This document shows, in pieces, positions 29,208 through 39,109 of a stretch of DNA of 64,000 nt. The stretch lies in assembly GCA_963734435.1 (NCBI GenBank), contig CAVTHA010000003.1, forward strand, positions 479,064 through 543,063. The letters are read 5' to 3'. A model generated the notes under the pieces. The model saw only the letters and a program-made list of their open reading frames with translations. It had not been told where the DNA came from and did no database searches. A program made the position numbers and the translations under genes. Numbering within the stretch: the stretch's first letter is position 1; each line of letters opens with the position of its first letter. The DNA is from Bog-756 sp963734435 (GTDB lineage: Bacteria; Actinomycetota; Acidimicrobiia; Acidimicrobiales; RAAP-2).

Positions 29208-30635
29208 TCACTCCCGGCGGGTGACCGGGGGATCGTCGGTCGAGCCTGGTGGCGCCTTCGGTTTGGTCCGTGCCTTGGTCTTGGCCTTCGACCGTCGGGG
29301 CCGGGGCTTCGGGGTGGAGGGTGCCTCCCAGGTCCAGCGACCCGGGCCCCCGCCCAACCGGAACCCCCGGTGGGTGCGCAGGTCGTGGTGGTGGGAGCAG
29401 AGGCGGGCGATGTTCTCCAAGGAGGCCGGGCCGTCGTCGTCGAAGGCGATCCCCCAGTGGTCCATCTCCAGGCCCTGGGTGGCGTCACAGCCCGGGACCA
29501 CACAGGTCCGGTCTCGGTCCACCACCGCCTTGCGCAGGGCGGTCGGGATGGACCGGCCCAGGTGGCAGATGGTGGTGACGTCGACCCCGTTGGTGATGAC
29601 CAGGTCGACCAAGGCGTCCCCCATGAGGTCCCGGGCGGTGTCAACCGAGACCGGCCCGACCCCGGGGATCTGACAGGTCTCGCCGGGGGCGAGGGTCCCC
29701 CGGCGGAGGGCATCGAGGTCGACCCGGAGGGTCACCAGGGCCTTGGGGTCGGGGACCCGGGACCGAGCCGCCCCGTCGTCGTCGTCGGCCTCGGGGGCCA
29801 GGGCCGGGCCGAGGATGCCCCGCCCGGTGACCAGGGCCACCAGGGCGTCGGCGGTGTAGGCGTCCCGGGCGTCGAGGACACCGTCTGTGCGGGCCCGTTC
29901 GAAGTGCCGGGCCGACTCCTTGGCCAACGTGGCGGCGAGGGCCGCCCCCGCCGCCGGGGTCAAGGCGGCGTCCAGGCGGAAGGCCCCCTCGGGGTCGGTC
30001 CAGGTCCGACAGCGCCGGGCCCGGTGCAAGGCGGCCGTCCGCTCGGCCGCCTCCTCGGCCGAGCGCCCCTCGGCCCGGGCCGACAGGCACCGGTCCCGCA
30101 GCTGGCGCCAGGAGTCGTGCTCGGCCTCGGCCACCAGGGAGGCCCCCCGGGCCGGGTTGACCTCGGCCGCCCCGGCCACGAGGGCCGCCCCCGGCGGGGA
30201 CAGCCGCCCGCCTCGGTAGGCGGCGTCGAGGTCGGGCTGGTGGACGAGGGCCGCCCCGAGCTTCAAGTCGTCGACGGCCCGGCCGAGGGGCTGGCCGGTC
30301 ACCGAGGCCAGCCAGTCGGCGGCGCTCTTGTGGCCCGACCGCTCGGGACGGTTGGACTCGGCCACCCGGGCGGCGGCCAGGGTCTTGCCCGCCCCGCACA
30401 GGCGCTCGGCCCGGCAGAACCAGTCGACCAGGGTGGCGGCGTCGTCGGCCCCGTAGCGGCCGGGTTCGAAGTCCGACACGAACGAGGCGATGACCTCGAT
30501 GGCCCCGGCCAGCGCCTGGCTACCGGCGAGCGACACGCCATTCTCCGGGCCGGTCGTCGGGCCGGCCGGAACCGCCCCGTCTGTCGCCCGTCTCGTCCCG
30601 TTCGACCCGGTGGCCGAGCTACCTCTGCCTGCCAT
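29208..30635 (-). CDS. DUF222 (13E12-type) HNH endonuclease-domain protein
   Basis: From ATG 30635, 475 residues. DUF222 region (residues 35-330) with AERLCGAGKTLAAARVAE and SAADWLASVTGQPLGRA, then a C-terminal HNH domain: CVVPGCDATQGLEMDHWGI and LCSHHHDLRTH provide the His/Asn metal site and Cys pair. A basic, Lys/Pro-rich tail ends the protein. Such proteins are multi-copy in actinobacteria and may be mobile or DNA-processing; activity unproven. Confidence 0.88.
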   Translation of the reverse strand: MAGRGSSATGSNGTRRATDGAVPAGPTTGPENGVSLAGSQALAGAIEVIASFVSDFEPGRYGADDAATLVDWFCRAERLCGAGKTLAAARVAESNRPERSGHKSAADWLASVTGQPLGRAVDDLKLGAALVHQPDLDAAYRGGRLSPPGAALVAGAAEVNPARGASLVAEAEHDSWRQLRDRCLSARAEGRSAEEAAERTAALHRARRCRTWTDPEGAFRLDAALTPAAGAALAATLAKESARHFERARTDGVLDARDAYTADALVALVTGRGILGPALAPEADDDDGAARSRVPDPKALVTLRVDLDALRRGTLAPGETCQIPGVGPVSVDTARDLMGDALVDLVITNGVDVTTICHLGRSIPTALRKAVVDRDRTCVVPGCDATQGLEMDHWGIAFDDDGPASLENIARLCSHHHDLRTHRGFRLGGGPGRWTWEAPSTPKPRPRRSKAKTKARTKPKAPPGSTDDPPVTRRE

Positions 30636-31320
30636 GGACCCACACTGCCGCGAGGGTGTGACGGATCGTGGGGGAGGCCGAATCGGTCTCCGGAGCCTCG
30701 AAGGTGGCGCGAAGTCCAACCACGCATAGCGTTGGCATTGACACTCTGGGTCGTGAGAAGAATGGCCGAGAGAACGACCCACCATTGGCCGACCACACAT
30801 TGGATGGGAGCGGGATAACGGTGGGTCGCGCCTACTGCGGTAGAAGTCGACTGCGCGCCGGCGCCGTGCACCATTCGACGCCATGCAGGAGATCGAACCA
30901 TCCGGAAAACCAGACATGCCAATAGAAATTCGTCGACCTGTTCGGAAAGACGAAGGAACCGGACCGATGAACCACCCTCAATGCAAGGTGATCACCAAGG
31001 AATCGAGCAAGGTCGAGGACGAACGATTGACCGATGTTCTTCGGGCCCGGGTCCGGTCCACAAACTCCAGTCCGCCCGCAACTGACCGGAGGAGGAATTG
31101 TCAAAAGTAGTTGCACACCCAGTGCAATTACTTTTGCTTCCTTCGCAGACGACTCTTATGGTCCGCTCCCTATGGTTCGACCGTGTGTTGAAGATCTGGC
31201 TGACGGTCAGCCGAGATCGAAGTGAAAGAACAACTGAAGTGCGGTGGATCGGAGGATGGCCGCCGCGCCATTGACTGGGAGCTTCTGGTCGTACGCGACC
31301 GAGACCTTGGGACGCATCCG
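30636..31320. other. Long, relatively AT-rich leader region before the Tad operon
   Basis: This 685-base region separates the HNH gene from the pilus operon and is visibly less GC-rich. It includes an open frame at 30883-31110 (75 codons, no family seen), a strong Shine-Dalgarno-like GGAGGAGG (31088-31095) and a long hairpin (31102-31136). The operon promoter probably lies here, but I cannot place it. Confidence 0.4.
31102..31136 (+). repeat. Inverted repeat / stem-loop upstream of the Tad operon
   Basis: CAAAAGTAGTTGCAC (31102-31116) and GTGCAATTACTTTTG (31122-31136) pair over 15 positions with a single G-T wobble and a five-base loop. It could be an operator dyad or an RNA hairpin; no U-tract follows, so a simple terminator is less likely. 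Confidence 0.7.
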
Positions 31321-32262
31321 ATGCGGCGCCTCTTGACCGCCCTCGTCACCCTGGTAGTCGTGGAGATATCCGTCACGCTCCTTGCCGGCCCGGCGTTCGG
31401 TGCGGCCTCTGGGGGTGAGGGTCCCGGGGGAACGGTCAATGTGGGTGCCTCGAGCGGTGGGTCCGCCGGCGGTCTTCCCGGTACCCCGGGGGGTGGCGGA
31501 CCGGGCGGACCAGGGAGTGCGGGCGGTGGCGTCGGCTCCGCCTGGTCCTGCACGTACTCGAAGCTCCTACTCAACGACGAGGGAGGTATCGCGCCAGGAG
31601 GTCCGACCCCGGGAAGCTGGTATTCAATGACTTGCAACAACTCGGCCACCGGGGCCTCGTTCAACCAGACCCTTTGGATAGCTGACCAGACGCCGAACCC
31701 GGGAACGCCGGCGGTGGATCCCTATGTGCTCGCCCTTCAGGCCGAGCGGTCGCTCCAGCTGCCACCACCGTCGATGCATTTCAATCCAGCCGGGACTTCT
31801 GTGGTCAACCTCTCGACGTGGCTTTGGATCGACGGGTCCATCTGGCATTCCTACTCGGTCGAGGCATCTGCCGGATCGGTTACTGCTACTGCAGTGGCCA
31901 CACCGACGTCGGTCACATGGACAATGGGAGACGGCAACGTCGTCGTCTGTGGCGGTCCCGGGGTTCCGTTCGATACAGGCCGCCCAGCCTCAGGACAAAC
32001 CACCGCGTGTGCGCACGTCTATCAGGCTTCCTCGGCCGGCCAGCCGGCGCCGGACGGCAACCCGAACGATGCATCCTTTGCCGTCGTCGCCACAGTCTCG
32101 TGGTCGGTGCAGTGGTCAGCCCAGGGAGCGCCGGGCGGCGGTTCCCTCCCGGGTCTGACTACATCGTCGTCGACCGGACTCCGGGTTGAACAGGTCGAGA
32201 GCATCTTCAGCTCGGCGTCGGCCCGACCCCGTAGATCCGCCACGCCCGAGTTAACGCTGTGA
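31321..32262 (+). CDS. Secreted protein opening the Tad operon
   Basis: ATG 31321 places a clear signal peptide first (RRLLTALVTLVVVEISVTLLAG); an upstream start at 31222 is possible. A Gly/Ser/Pro-rich linker follows, then a beta-rich domain with TWTMGDGNVVVCGGPG, resembling PKD-like or Ig-like folds, and several cysteines. The stop overlaps the next start (GTGA). I recognise no named family; position suggests an exported pilus accessory protein. Confidence 0.65.
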   Translation: MRRLLTALVTLVVVEISVTLLAGPAFGAASGGEGPGGTVNVGASSGGSAGGLPGTPGGGGPGGPGSAGGGVGSAWSCTYSKLLLNDEGGIAPGGPTPGSWYSMTCNNSATGASFNQTLWIADQTPNPGTPAVDPYVLALQAERSLQLPPPSMHFNPAGTSVVNLSTWLWIDGSIWHSYSVEASAGSVTATAVATPTSVTWTMGDGNVVVCGGPGVPFDTGRPASGQTTACAHVYQASSAGQPAPDGNPNDASFAVVATVSWSVQWSAQGAPGGGSLPGLTTSSSTGLRVEQVESIFSSASARPRRSATPELTL

Positions 32263-33044
32263 CCTCAACACTCGAGCGATCGCCGCTGGCCGACCATGGC
32301 CGGGATCATCAAAGGCCACCCGCGCTTCCCATCGTCGCGAGTGGCAGGAGGCCATTGATGACCGTTCTGTCAGCTTTGCTCGTCTTCGGCAGCATCGCCG
32401 CGTTCGCCACTGTCTACGCATCCGCAAACCACGCGCAGTCTGTGCTGATCGTGACTCAGACGATCGAGCAGGGCCAGCGTATTTCGGCGGGTGATCTAGG
32501 ACAGGCGAGCGCGACGATCTCCTCCGGTGTCGAGCCCATTCTGGTGGCAGATGCCCCAGACCTGGCCGGAAGACGAGCGGCGGTGACCATTCCGGCCGGT
32601 TCGCTGTTGACTCTCGCCGACACGACGACGTCGCAGCCGATCTATCCGGGAGAGGCTGTCGTGGGGATGGCGTTGAAGCCGGGCCAAGTTCCGGCGGGTG
32701 GAGTCGAGCCGGGGGAGCAGGTGATGATGGTCGAAACCGGGGCTCCCGGTACACCGCTGGCGTCGCTGCCATCGTCGACAGGCAGCGCAGCGGGTGTCTC
32801 AACCGGTTCCGGGATACTCGTGCCCCGAGCGACCGTGTTCGACGTCGAAACGACATCGCCCGACACGTCGAGCTCGGGCAGCACGGCGAATGCTGGCGAT
32901 GGCTCCCAACTGGTCTCAGTCGAAGTAACGGACTCCCTCGCCCCGGAAGTGTCGGCCGCGGCGGCGGCCGATCAGGTGAGTCTTATTCTGCTTCCGGCAT
33001 CTTCTGGCGCGAGCTCCGGGAGCGACGGGCACGGCTCCTCATGA
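32259..33044 (+). CDS. cpaB: CpaB/RcpC-like SAF-domain pilus assembly protein
   Basis: One transmembrane segment (residues 34-52) then a SAF domain: VLIVTQTIEQGQRISAGDLG and AVTIPAGSLLTLADT, VVGMALKPGQVPAGGV. CpaB proteins lie in the periplasm/wall space and help Flp pilus extrusion. GTG 32259 overlaps the previous stop and the 3' end overlaps the next start (ATGA), as expected in a tightly coupled operon. Confidence 0.8.
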   Translation: MTSTLERSPLADHGRDHQRPPALPIVASGRRPLMTVLSALLVFGSIAAFATVYASANHAQSVLIVTQTIEQGQRISAGDLGQASATISSGVEPILVADAPDLAGRRAAVTIPAGSLLTLADTTTSQPIYPGEAVVGMALKPGQVPAGGVEPGEQVMMVETGAPGTPLASLPSSTGSAAGVSTGSGILVPRATVFDVETTSPDTSSSGSTANAGDGSQLVSVEVTDSLAPEVSAAAAADQVSLILLPASSGASSGSDGHGSS

Positions 33045-34093
33045 CGATCGTTGCCATCGCCTCACTCAAGGGGGCCCCGGGAGTCACCACGCTCTCCTGT
33101 CTCGTGGCGGCAACCTGGCCGTCGGAGCGCGAGGTGGTCCTGGTCGAGGGTGATCCGAACGGCGGCGACATGGCGGCCAGATTCGGGCTCTCTACCAAGC
33201 GCGGCTGGTCCTCGTTTGCTGCAGCCTCCCGCCGCCTGAAGGGTATCGAGCCGATCACCGCTCACGTCCAACCGCTTCCCGGCGGGCTGAGGGTGATGGT
33301 AGGCACCAGGCTCACCGACTCGGTGGCAGATCAACGAACGATTTGCTCGCTGTTGTCGAGTGTCAGTTCAGACCAGGACGAGGCGTTGGACATGATCGTC
33401 GATATCGGCAGGCTGCTGCCCGGCGAATTGGGCGTTGACCTGTGGCTCGAACGATCGACGGCGGTGGCCATCGTGCTGCGACGAGACGCCGCCTCGATCC
33501 TGCACGTCCGTGACCGCGGGGCGGTGCTTCGCTCCCGTTGCCATGGACGGGTCGGTCTGGTGTTGGTCGGGCCGGGTCCGTTCCCGAATAAGGAGGTCGA
33601 GCGATTCACCGAGCTGCCCGTCTTGGCCGAGCTTCCTGACGACCCTCAGGCGGCGCAGATCGCCGGTGGTCATCCGGGTGGGCCATCCCGGCTGTCCCGT
33701 TCGCTTCTCGTCCTGTCCTCGAAGCGACTCGCCGCCACCCTCAGTGGACTCGATCGGTCCCAACATCCGGAAAAGGACGAGCGCGTTGAAGAACAGGGAT
33801 CTGCCGAGCTGCCCGTCGGCACGCCTGTCGAACCGGACGACATCCGTTTGCCCCGACGTCTCAAGATGGCCGGCCACCGTTGGCGTCGGCCGTGGGCCGT
33901 CGCGGCAGGAGCGATAGGCGCAGCCAGATCGACGCGACGCGTCGATTGCCCACTCGGCGGGGACGCCTCGGTCGAGCCTCACCGGTCATTTCTGGCAGAT
34001 GAGCCCGCTTCGCCGGCCGGTGAACCAGTTGACCCGTCGTCCCGGGCAGCCCAAGTGGTACTCGGGGATCAGGAACGGGAGGCAGTTCGGTGA
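33041..34093 (+). CDS. CpaE/TadZ-like MinD-family ATPase homologue with degenerate P-loop
   Basis: MinD/ParA-like fold: VAIASLKGAPGVTTLSCLVA at the N-terminus, VVLVEGDPNGGDMAARFGL and IVDIGRLLPG. The deviant Walker A KGGxGKTT reads KGAPGVTT, lacking the second lysine, so ATP hydrolysis is doubtful. In Tad systems CpaE/TadZ positions the machine at the pole. The C-terminal 100 residues are a basic, proline-rich extension. Overlaps both neighbours by four bases. Confidence 0.75.
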   Translation: MTIVAIASLKGAPGVTTLSCLVAATWPSEREVVLVEGDPNGGDMAARFGLSTKRGWSSFAAASRRLKGIEPITAHVQPLPGGLRVMVGTRLTDSVADQRTICSLLSSVSSDQDEALDMIVDIGRLLPGELGVDLWLERSTAVAIVLRRDAASILHVRDRGAVLRSRCHGRVGLVLVGPGPFPNKEVERFTELPVLAELPDDPQAAQIAGGHPGGPSRLSRSLLVLSSKRLAATLSGLDRSQHPEKDERVEEQGSAELPVGTPVEPDDIRLPRRLKMAGHRWRRPWAVAAGAIGAARSTRRVDCPLGGDASVEPHRSFLADEPASPAGEPVDPSSRAAQVVLGDQEREAVR

Positions 34094-35646
34094 GGGACAT
34101 CATCGCCAGCGCCATCCGTGAGCGTGTGGCAGAAGACCTGGCTTCGCCCGAGGCGGCCGCGCTGGTGGGCGAAGACCGACGCGAGTTCGCTCGCCGACAG
34201 ATCTTTGCCCATCTCGATCTTCTCTCCGCAGGAGAGGACCGGTGGCTGCACGCGGACAGCGAGTCTCAGCCGGTCCAGGCGGACGAACAGCGCCTGGCTC
34301 AATCGGTGCTCGATGCTCTCTTTGGCATGGGGCGGTTGCAGTCGCTGATCGATGACCCCGACATCGAGAACATCGACATCAACGGGTGTGACCGCGTCTG
34401 GGCCACCTACGCCGACGGGTCGAAGCGAATGATGCCGGACGTGGCGGACTCGGATGAAGAGCTCATCGACCTTGTGCGCTCGGCGGCCAGCCGCTTCGGC
34501 CTGTCCGAACGACGCTTCGATCTGGCTCGACCCGAATTGGATCTGCGCCTGCCCGACGGTAGCCGGCTCTCGGCACTCATGGCCGTCGTAGCTCGTCCGG
34601 CGGTATCCATTCGGCGCCACCGCTTCTCGGACCTGTCACTCTCCGATCTCCGGAGGCTGGGCTCGATCGACGAGGGATTGGAGTCATTGCTCAGATCGGC
34701 TGTCCGCGCCCGAAAGAACATCGTGGTCTCGGGGGCAATGAACACCGGGAAAACCACTCTGCTCCGGGCCCTGGCGTCCGAGATCCCGCCCCGGGAGCGA
34801 TTGGTGACCATCGAGCAGGCGTTCGAGCTCGGGCTGGACACTTCCTTACACCGGCACCCGGACATGGTTGCCCTCGAGGCGCGGCAGGCCAACATGGAAG
34901 GCGCCGGTCTTATCTCGGTCGCCGATCTGGTCCGCCGGGCGCTCCGCATGAACGCCGATCGGGTGATCGTGGGCGAAGTGCTCGGGGACGAGGTCCTGCC
35001 CATGCTCAACGCCATGAGCCAAGGGCGGTCCGGCTCGATGTGCAGCATCCACGCCGATTCGTCGGCCGGGGTGTTCCGACGGATCGCCTCTTATGCCGTG
35101 CAGGCGCCGGAGCGATTGCCGCTCGAGGCAAGCAACTTGTTGGTGGCCGGAGCGGTCCACCTCGTTGTGCACCTCGACTCTGAGATGCACGACCCACTCG
35201 ATGGATCGGACGGGACAGAAGAGTGGGTTTCCGCCCCGATCCCCAGGAGCCTGGAGCGGGGAGCCAGGGGGCTGGTCACGTCTCGACTCCGACCATCTCC
35301 AAGACAGAACACCCTTCGATGAAGCTCCCACCGCCGGGCCTGACGCCAATCGCAGGGATCACCAGGACTCCGATTTCGGGGCCACAGCCGCCCGGGCCCG
35401 GTTCGTCTCTTCGATCCGCGAGGTGGTGGACGCGGAGGGTGTGCAAGTCGTCTCCAACGAGGTCTACCGACCCGGACTCGACCGGCGAGCCGAGGCCCCG
35501 TTTCGCCTTTGCGGCCCGAGACGCTCCGGGAGTTGAGTCGGTTCGGTTATGAACCGCCCCGTTCCGAGATCCTGAGCGCACGGTATGAGCTCGGTCGTCC
35601 GGTGCTCTGCGGTCTGTGCTTCGGCTCGGGGTGGTCGGGATCGTGA
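34090..35646 (+). CDS. cpaF: CpaF/TadA secretion ATPase (two frameshifts in the C-terminal part)
   Basis: Hexameric motor ATPase driving Flp pilin assembly. N-terminal domain has DPDIENIDINGCDRVWATY; Walker A GAMNTGKTTLLRALAS, Asp box VTIEQAFEL, Walker B RVIVGEVLGDEVLPML and SMCSIHADS follow. The first frame ends at 35322, but family sequence continues as RFVSSIREVVDAEGVQVVSNEV (second frame) and RPETLRELSRFGYEPP (first frame again), ending at TGA 35644-35646, which overlaps the next ATG. Two indels near 35,310 and 35,510 explain this. Confidence 0.88.
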
Positions 35647-36428
35647 TGTCCTGGCAGATGCAGGGTCCGGCACCGTCGGCTGCGCTCTCCCGGTACGGGG
35701 CAGGTATGCGAGCCGGCTCCCACGCCTGGCCCTGGCAGGATTCTCCGGCGTGGCCGTGGGTCTGGTCACGGGCTGGCCGGTCGGCGTTTTGCTTACCGGG
35801 GTGGCGGTCTACGGGGTTCCAGAGCTCTTCGGTCGGACCTCGGGATCAGTTTCGATCACCAAGATCGAAGCCATCGCCACCTGGACCGAGATGCTGCAGG
35901 GGACGCTGGCGGCCTCGGCCGGTCTCAGCCAGGCGATCATGGCCACCTCGGCGTTGAGCCCCATGGTGATACGGGATGCGACCATGCGGCTCTCGGCCAG
36001 GTTGGGTTCGGGGATGCAGCCACGGGATGCATTGATCCAGTACGCAGACGATCTCGACGATCCTTGCGCGCGACCGCGTGGTCTGCGCCTTGGTCTTGGC
36101 GGCATCAGCTCGCGCCCAGCGACTGGGCGAGTTGTTGGCGGCCCTGGCCGACTCGACCAGGGAGGAGGTCGCCCTGCGATTGCGTATCGAGACCTCACGG
36201 GCCTCGGTGCGGAGCAGCGTGCGGACCGTTCTGGTGTTCTCCGTTGCCTTCGCCGCCGGGCTGACCCTCCTCGGCCACCGCTATCTGGTGCCGTTCGGCA
36301 CCGGGACCGGACAGGTAGTGCTTCTGTTGGTCGGAGCGCTGTATGCCACTGGCTTGACGTTGATGGTCTTGCTCGCCCGGCCGCCGGCGCCCATGCGCTT
36401 GATTGGACATGGGGTGGTCACGCGATGA
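35646..36428 (+). CDS. tadB: TadB-like inner-membrane platform protein (frameshifts near 35,700 and 36,065)
   Basis: ATG 35646 overlaps the CpaF stop. The segments LALAGFSGVAVGLVTGWPVGVLLTG, EMLQGTLAASAGLSQAIMATS, LADSTREEVALRLRIETSRASV and TVLVFSVAFAAGLTLLGH are in different frames yet form one T2SSF protein of about 260 residues, the usual TadB length. Two hydrophobic regions flank the cytoplasmic T2SSF domain. It pairs with TadC as the pilus assembly platform. Confidence 0.8.
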
Positions 36429-37329
36429 GCCTCGCTCTCGTCATCGGGGCGCTCATCGGGCTTGGACTGGTCGGCATGATTCGCGGCCTCTCCCCCGTTC
36501 GACCCTCGCTTGACGCCATTGCTGCAGCACTGGATCGCAGACCGGAAGCAGACGTTCCAGCCGGTCGGGCTGTCGGCTTCTCCCTCGGATCAGGCGGTGA
36601 GGCTGTCCTCCGTTTGATCGATCGATCGCCGCTGACCAGGGAACGATGGGGCTCCCTCGGTCCGCACCTGGCCATCACCGGCGACTCGCCCGAGTTGGTC
36701 GCTTCGAAGATGCTGGTCATGGGAGGGGCTGGTCTGCTTGTCCCACCCTTGCTGTGGTTGGTCTCCCAAATCGCCGGCATGACGGCCGTTCCGCTGGGGG
36801 TCGCCATCGCGGTGGCTTTCGTCACCTTTCCAGCGGGTGTCTCCTTGCCGCTGCTCGAACTCGTGAGGCGGGCGCGGAGCGACGGCACCACGCACGGGTC
36901 CTGGTGGGTAGCTTCGTCGACCTCGTCGTCCTGAATCTGGCCGGGGGCATGGGAGTCGAGAGCGCGTTGTTCACGGCCGCTCAGGTGAGCTCGGACTGGA
37001 CTGCGCAACGCATCTCGCGATCGCTGATGAAAGCGCGTGAGAGTGGCCAGTCCTCTTGGGCGGCGCTGAGCGAGCTCGGAATCGAGATCGGTCTTTCAGA
37101 GCTGATCGAGCTGTCGGCCACCCTCCAGTTGGCCGGAACCGAGGGATCGCGCATTCGACAGTCGCTCGGAGCCCGGGCGGTCGCTCTGCGGCGCCACGAA
37201 CAGGCCGATGCCGAGAGCGTGGCCAACACGACCACCGAGCGGCTCTTCTTGCCCGGCGCCCTTCTACTCGTGGGCTTCCTTCTGTTCGTGGGCTACCCAG
37301 CCTTCAGTCGGATACTCGGAGGATTCTGA
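36425..37329 (+). CDS. tadC: TadC-like inner-membrane platform protein (one frameshift near 36,890)
   Basis: ATG 36425 overlaps the TadB stop (ATGA). Start MSLALVIGALIGLGLVGMIRG, then transmembrane helices around LLVPPLLWLVSQIAGM and AVPLGVAIAVAFVTF, and, after a single frame change, the T2SSF domain FVDLVVLNLAGGMGVESALF to GIEIGLSELIELSATLQLAGTEG, ending in a last helix FLPGALLLVGFLLFVGYP. Length of 300 residues fits the family. Confidence 0.82.
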
Positions 37330-37474
37330 AGGGGACGCAGAACTTGCCGACGACGGTCCCGAAGAAGAATAAGCAGGGAAACGACGTGCCAGTTCGCGAG
37401 GCCGGACAGAGCTAATCAGTCGGAAAAACGCAACAACCCTGACGGATCACCAACAAAGGAAAGGGAAAGTCACC

Positions 37475-37667
37475 ATGCCGAACCAGATCGTTGCCGTGTG
37501 GACCTATCTACGGGCCCGAGCCGGAGTGTCAGGAGGATGGGACGAGGCAGGCTCGGTGGTCGAGAAGGTCATCCTGACCGCCATCTTTGCGGCGCTCGCG
37601 TATCGCCGTCGGAGCCATCATCGTGGACAAGGTCACGACCAAGGCCAACTCCATCAACCTCAACTGA
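37475..37667 (+). CDS. flp: Flp-type pilin subunit (one extra base near 37,604)
   Basis: AAAGGGAAAG precedes ATG 37475. A hydrophilic leader with WDEAGSVVEKVILTAIFAALA runs into a hydrophobic helix; one base must be removed to continue AVGAIIVDKVTTKANSINLN and stop at 37667. Size of about 64 residues, a Glu after the cleavage region (GSVVEK) and the hydrophobic stretch are typical of actinobacterial Flp pilins processed by a prepilin peptidase. It sits 145 bases after tadC with its own strong ribosome site, as expected for the abundant subunit. No prepilin peptidase is in the window. Confidence 0.72.
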
Positions 37668-37689
37668 CGGAACTCGGTCAATCCAACTG

Positions 37690-38167
37690 ATGGAACGTCA
37701 CCAGACACGGGACCCAAGGAACCGGAACCCCGGAACGGTTGAGCGGGATCGGCTGTGGCTGCGATCCACTCGGAACCACCCTGGTCACTCGAAAGATCCA
37801 GAGTCCGGCTCCGCCGCCGTCGAGGCTGTGATCATCGTTCCCGTCCTCATGGTCATCTTGGTCCTCGTGGTGCAGATGGCTCTATGGGCGCACGCCGCTC
37901 AGGTGGCGCGGCCGGCGGCGTCGGAAGGTGACCGGGTCGCGCTGTCGGCGGCGGGGCGGCTCTGCGGTCGGAGTGAGCCGGGCCCGGACTGTGCTGGCGG
38001 CGCCAGGGTCGGATGTCGAGTCAGCCGACGCCGTCGCCCGACTCATGCCTGGTGATCAGATCAGTATCACGGTGAGCGGTCGGGCTCTCTCGCTCCTCCC
38101 GGGGATCTCGCTCCCGGTCTCCGCCACACAGATGGGACCCGTCCAGGAATTTCGGGTGTTGGAATGA
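37690..38167 (+). CDS. tadE: TadE-like pseudopilin (frameshift near 37,950)
   Basis: From ATG 37690: a basic, hydrophilic leader, then SGSAAVEAVIIVPVLMVILVLVVQM, the TadE pattern with Glu five or so residues into a hydrophobic helix, followed by WAHAAQVARPAASEGDR. After one frame change the C-terminal part reads ARTVLAAPGSDVESADAVARL and ends at 38167, overlapping the next ATG. TadE proteins are minor pseudopilins. Confidence 0.75.
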
Positions 38168-38587
38168 GAGAACGAGAGCGACGCGGACGACCAGGGGAGC
38201 CTGGCTGTCGAGCTCGTCCTGCTGACACCGGCGCTGATCATCGTCGTTGTGACGATCGTTGCATTCGGCCGCGTCTCGGATGCGCGTCAACAGGTCTCCG
38301 AGGCGGCCAGGGCCGGCGCCGAGGGCGCAGCCGTGGCTGCGGATCGCCCGGACGCTGTCTCCGCCGCGGTTTTTGACGCCACGGCTGAAGTCGTCGGCGG
38401 GGGCCATGCCTGTACGAACCCTCGGATAGAGACGGACACGAGCCGCTTCTATCCGGGCGGGTTCGTAACGGTCACCGTTACCTGCCAAGTGGCTCTGTCG
38501 GACCTCTCGATTCCGGGAATTCCCGGGATCACAAGTATCCGGGCGACTTCCACCGCTCCCATCGATCCGTACCGGTCGGTCGGGTGA
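38164..38587 (+). CDS. TadE/TadF-like pseudopilin (frameshift near 38,180)
   Basis: ATG 38164 overlaps the previous stop. After a one-base correction the sequence reads DQGSLAVELVLLTPALIIVVVTIVAF, the TadE helix with the conserved Glu, then DARQQVSEAARAGAEGAAVAAD and a soluble beta-rich region with two cysteines. Ends at 38587, overlapping the next GTG. Confidence 0.75.
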
Positions 38588-39109
38588 CCGTCGACTCGCG
38601 GACGACGCGACTGGTCGCCCTCCGGACCAGAAGACCGATTGACCTCCGGGCGGGCGCCTGTCACCCGGGCTTCGCCCGGGCCAAAGGGTCGTCCGCGCGC
38701 TCGGCCACCAGACAATGGTGCTGTCACCGCGTTCGTGGCCTTGCTGGTCGTGGCGATGCTCGTGCTCATGGGTCTGGTCATTGACGGAGGTTCGGCCATC
38801 AGCGCCCAGCAGTCGGCTTTTGACGAGGCCCAGCAGGCGGCCAGGGCCGGGGCCGGTGCGCTGTCGGTCGACGCCTTGCGGGCGGGATCACTCCAGATCG
38901 ACCAGCAGGCTGCGGTGACCACGGCCGAGGCGTTCACTGTTGCTGCCGGCCATCCGGGGACGGCGACAGTGTCCGGCGGTGCTGTCAGGGTCGAGATCCA
39001 CTACCGCATAGCGACCGACATCCTGAGCATCGTGGGTATCACGTCGATGCCAGTGTCGGCGTCGGCATCGGCCGTCGACGTCGCCGGCGTGACCGCGGAG
39101 TCTCCGTGA
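38584..39109 (+). CDS. TadE/TadG-like pilus protein (frameshift near 38,690)
   Basis: GTG 38584 overlaps the preceding stop, and a frame change near 38,690 joins it to DNGAVTAFVALLVVAMLVLMGLVIDGGSAI, a Tad-type hydrophobic helix, followed by AFDEAQQAARAGAGALSVDALRAG. No von Willebrand domain is present, so it is a short TadG-like or third TadE-like protein. GTGA overlap with the next gene. Confidence 0.7.

Noticed and set aside
29109..30818. Long plus-strand open frame (569 codons) opposite the HNH gene
   Set aside because: Gly/Arg/Pro-rich with no family; the minus strand encodes an intact DUF222-HNH protein.
30883..31110. 75-codon frame MQEIEPSGK... as a real gene
   Set aside because: No ribosome site, no family and atypical composition; mentioned only within the leader region.
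31102..31136. Rho-independent terminator of the HNH gene
   Set aside because: The HNH gene is on the other strand ending at 29,208, and no U-tract follows the stem.
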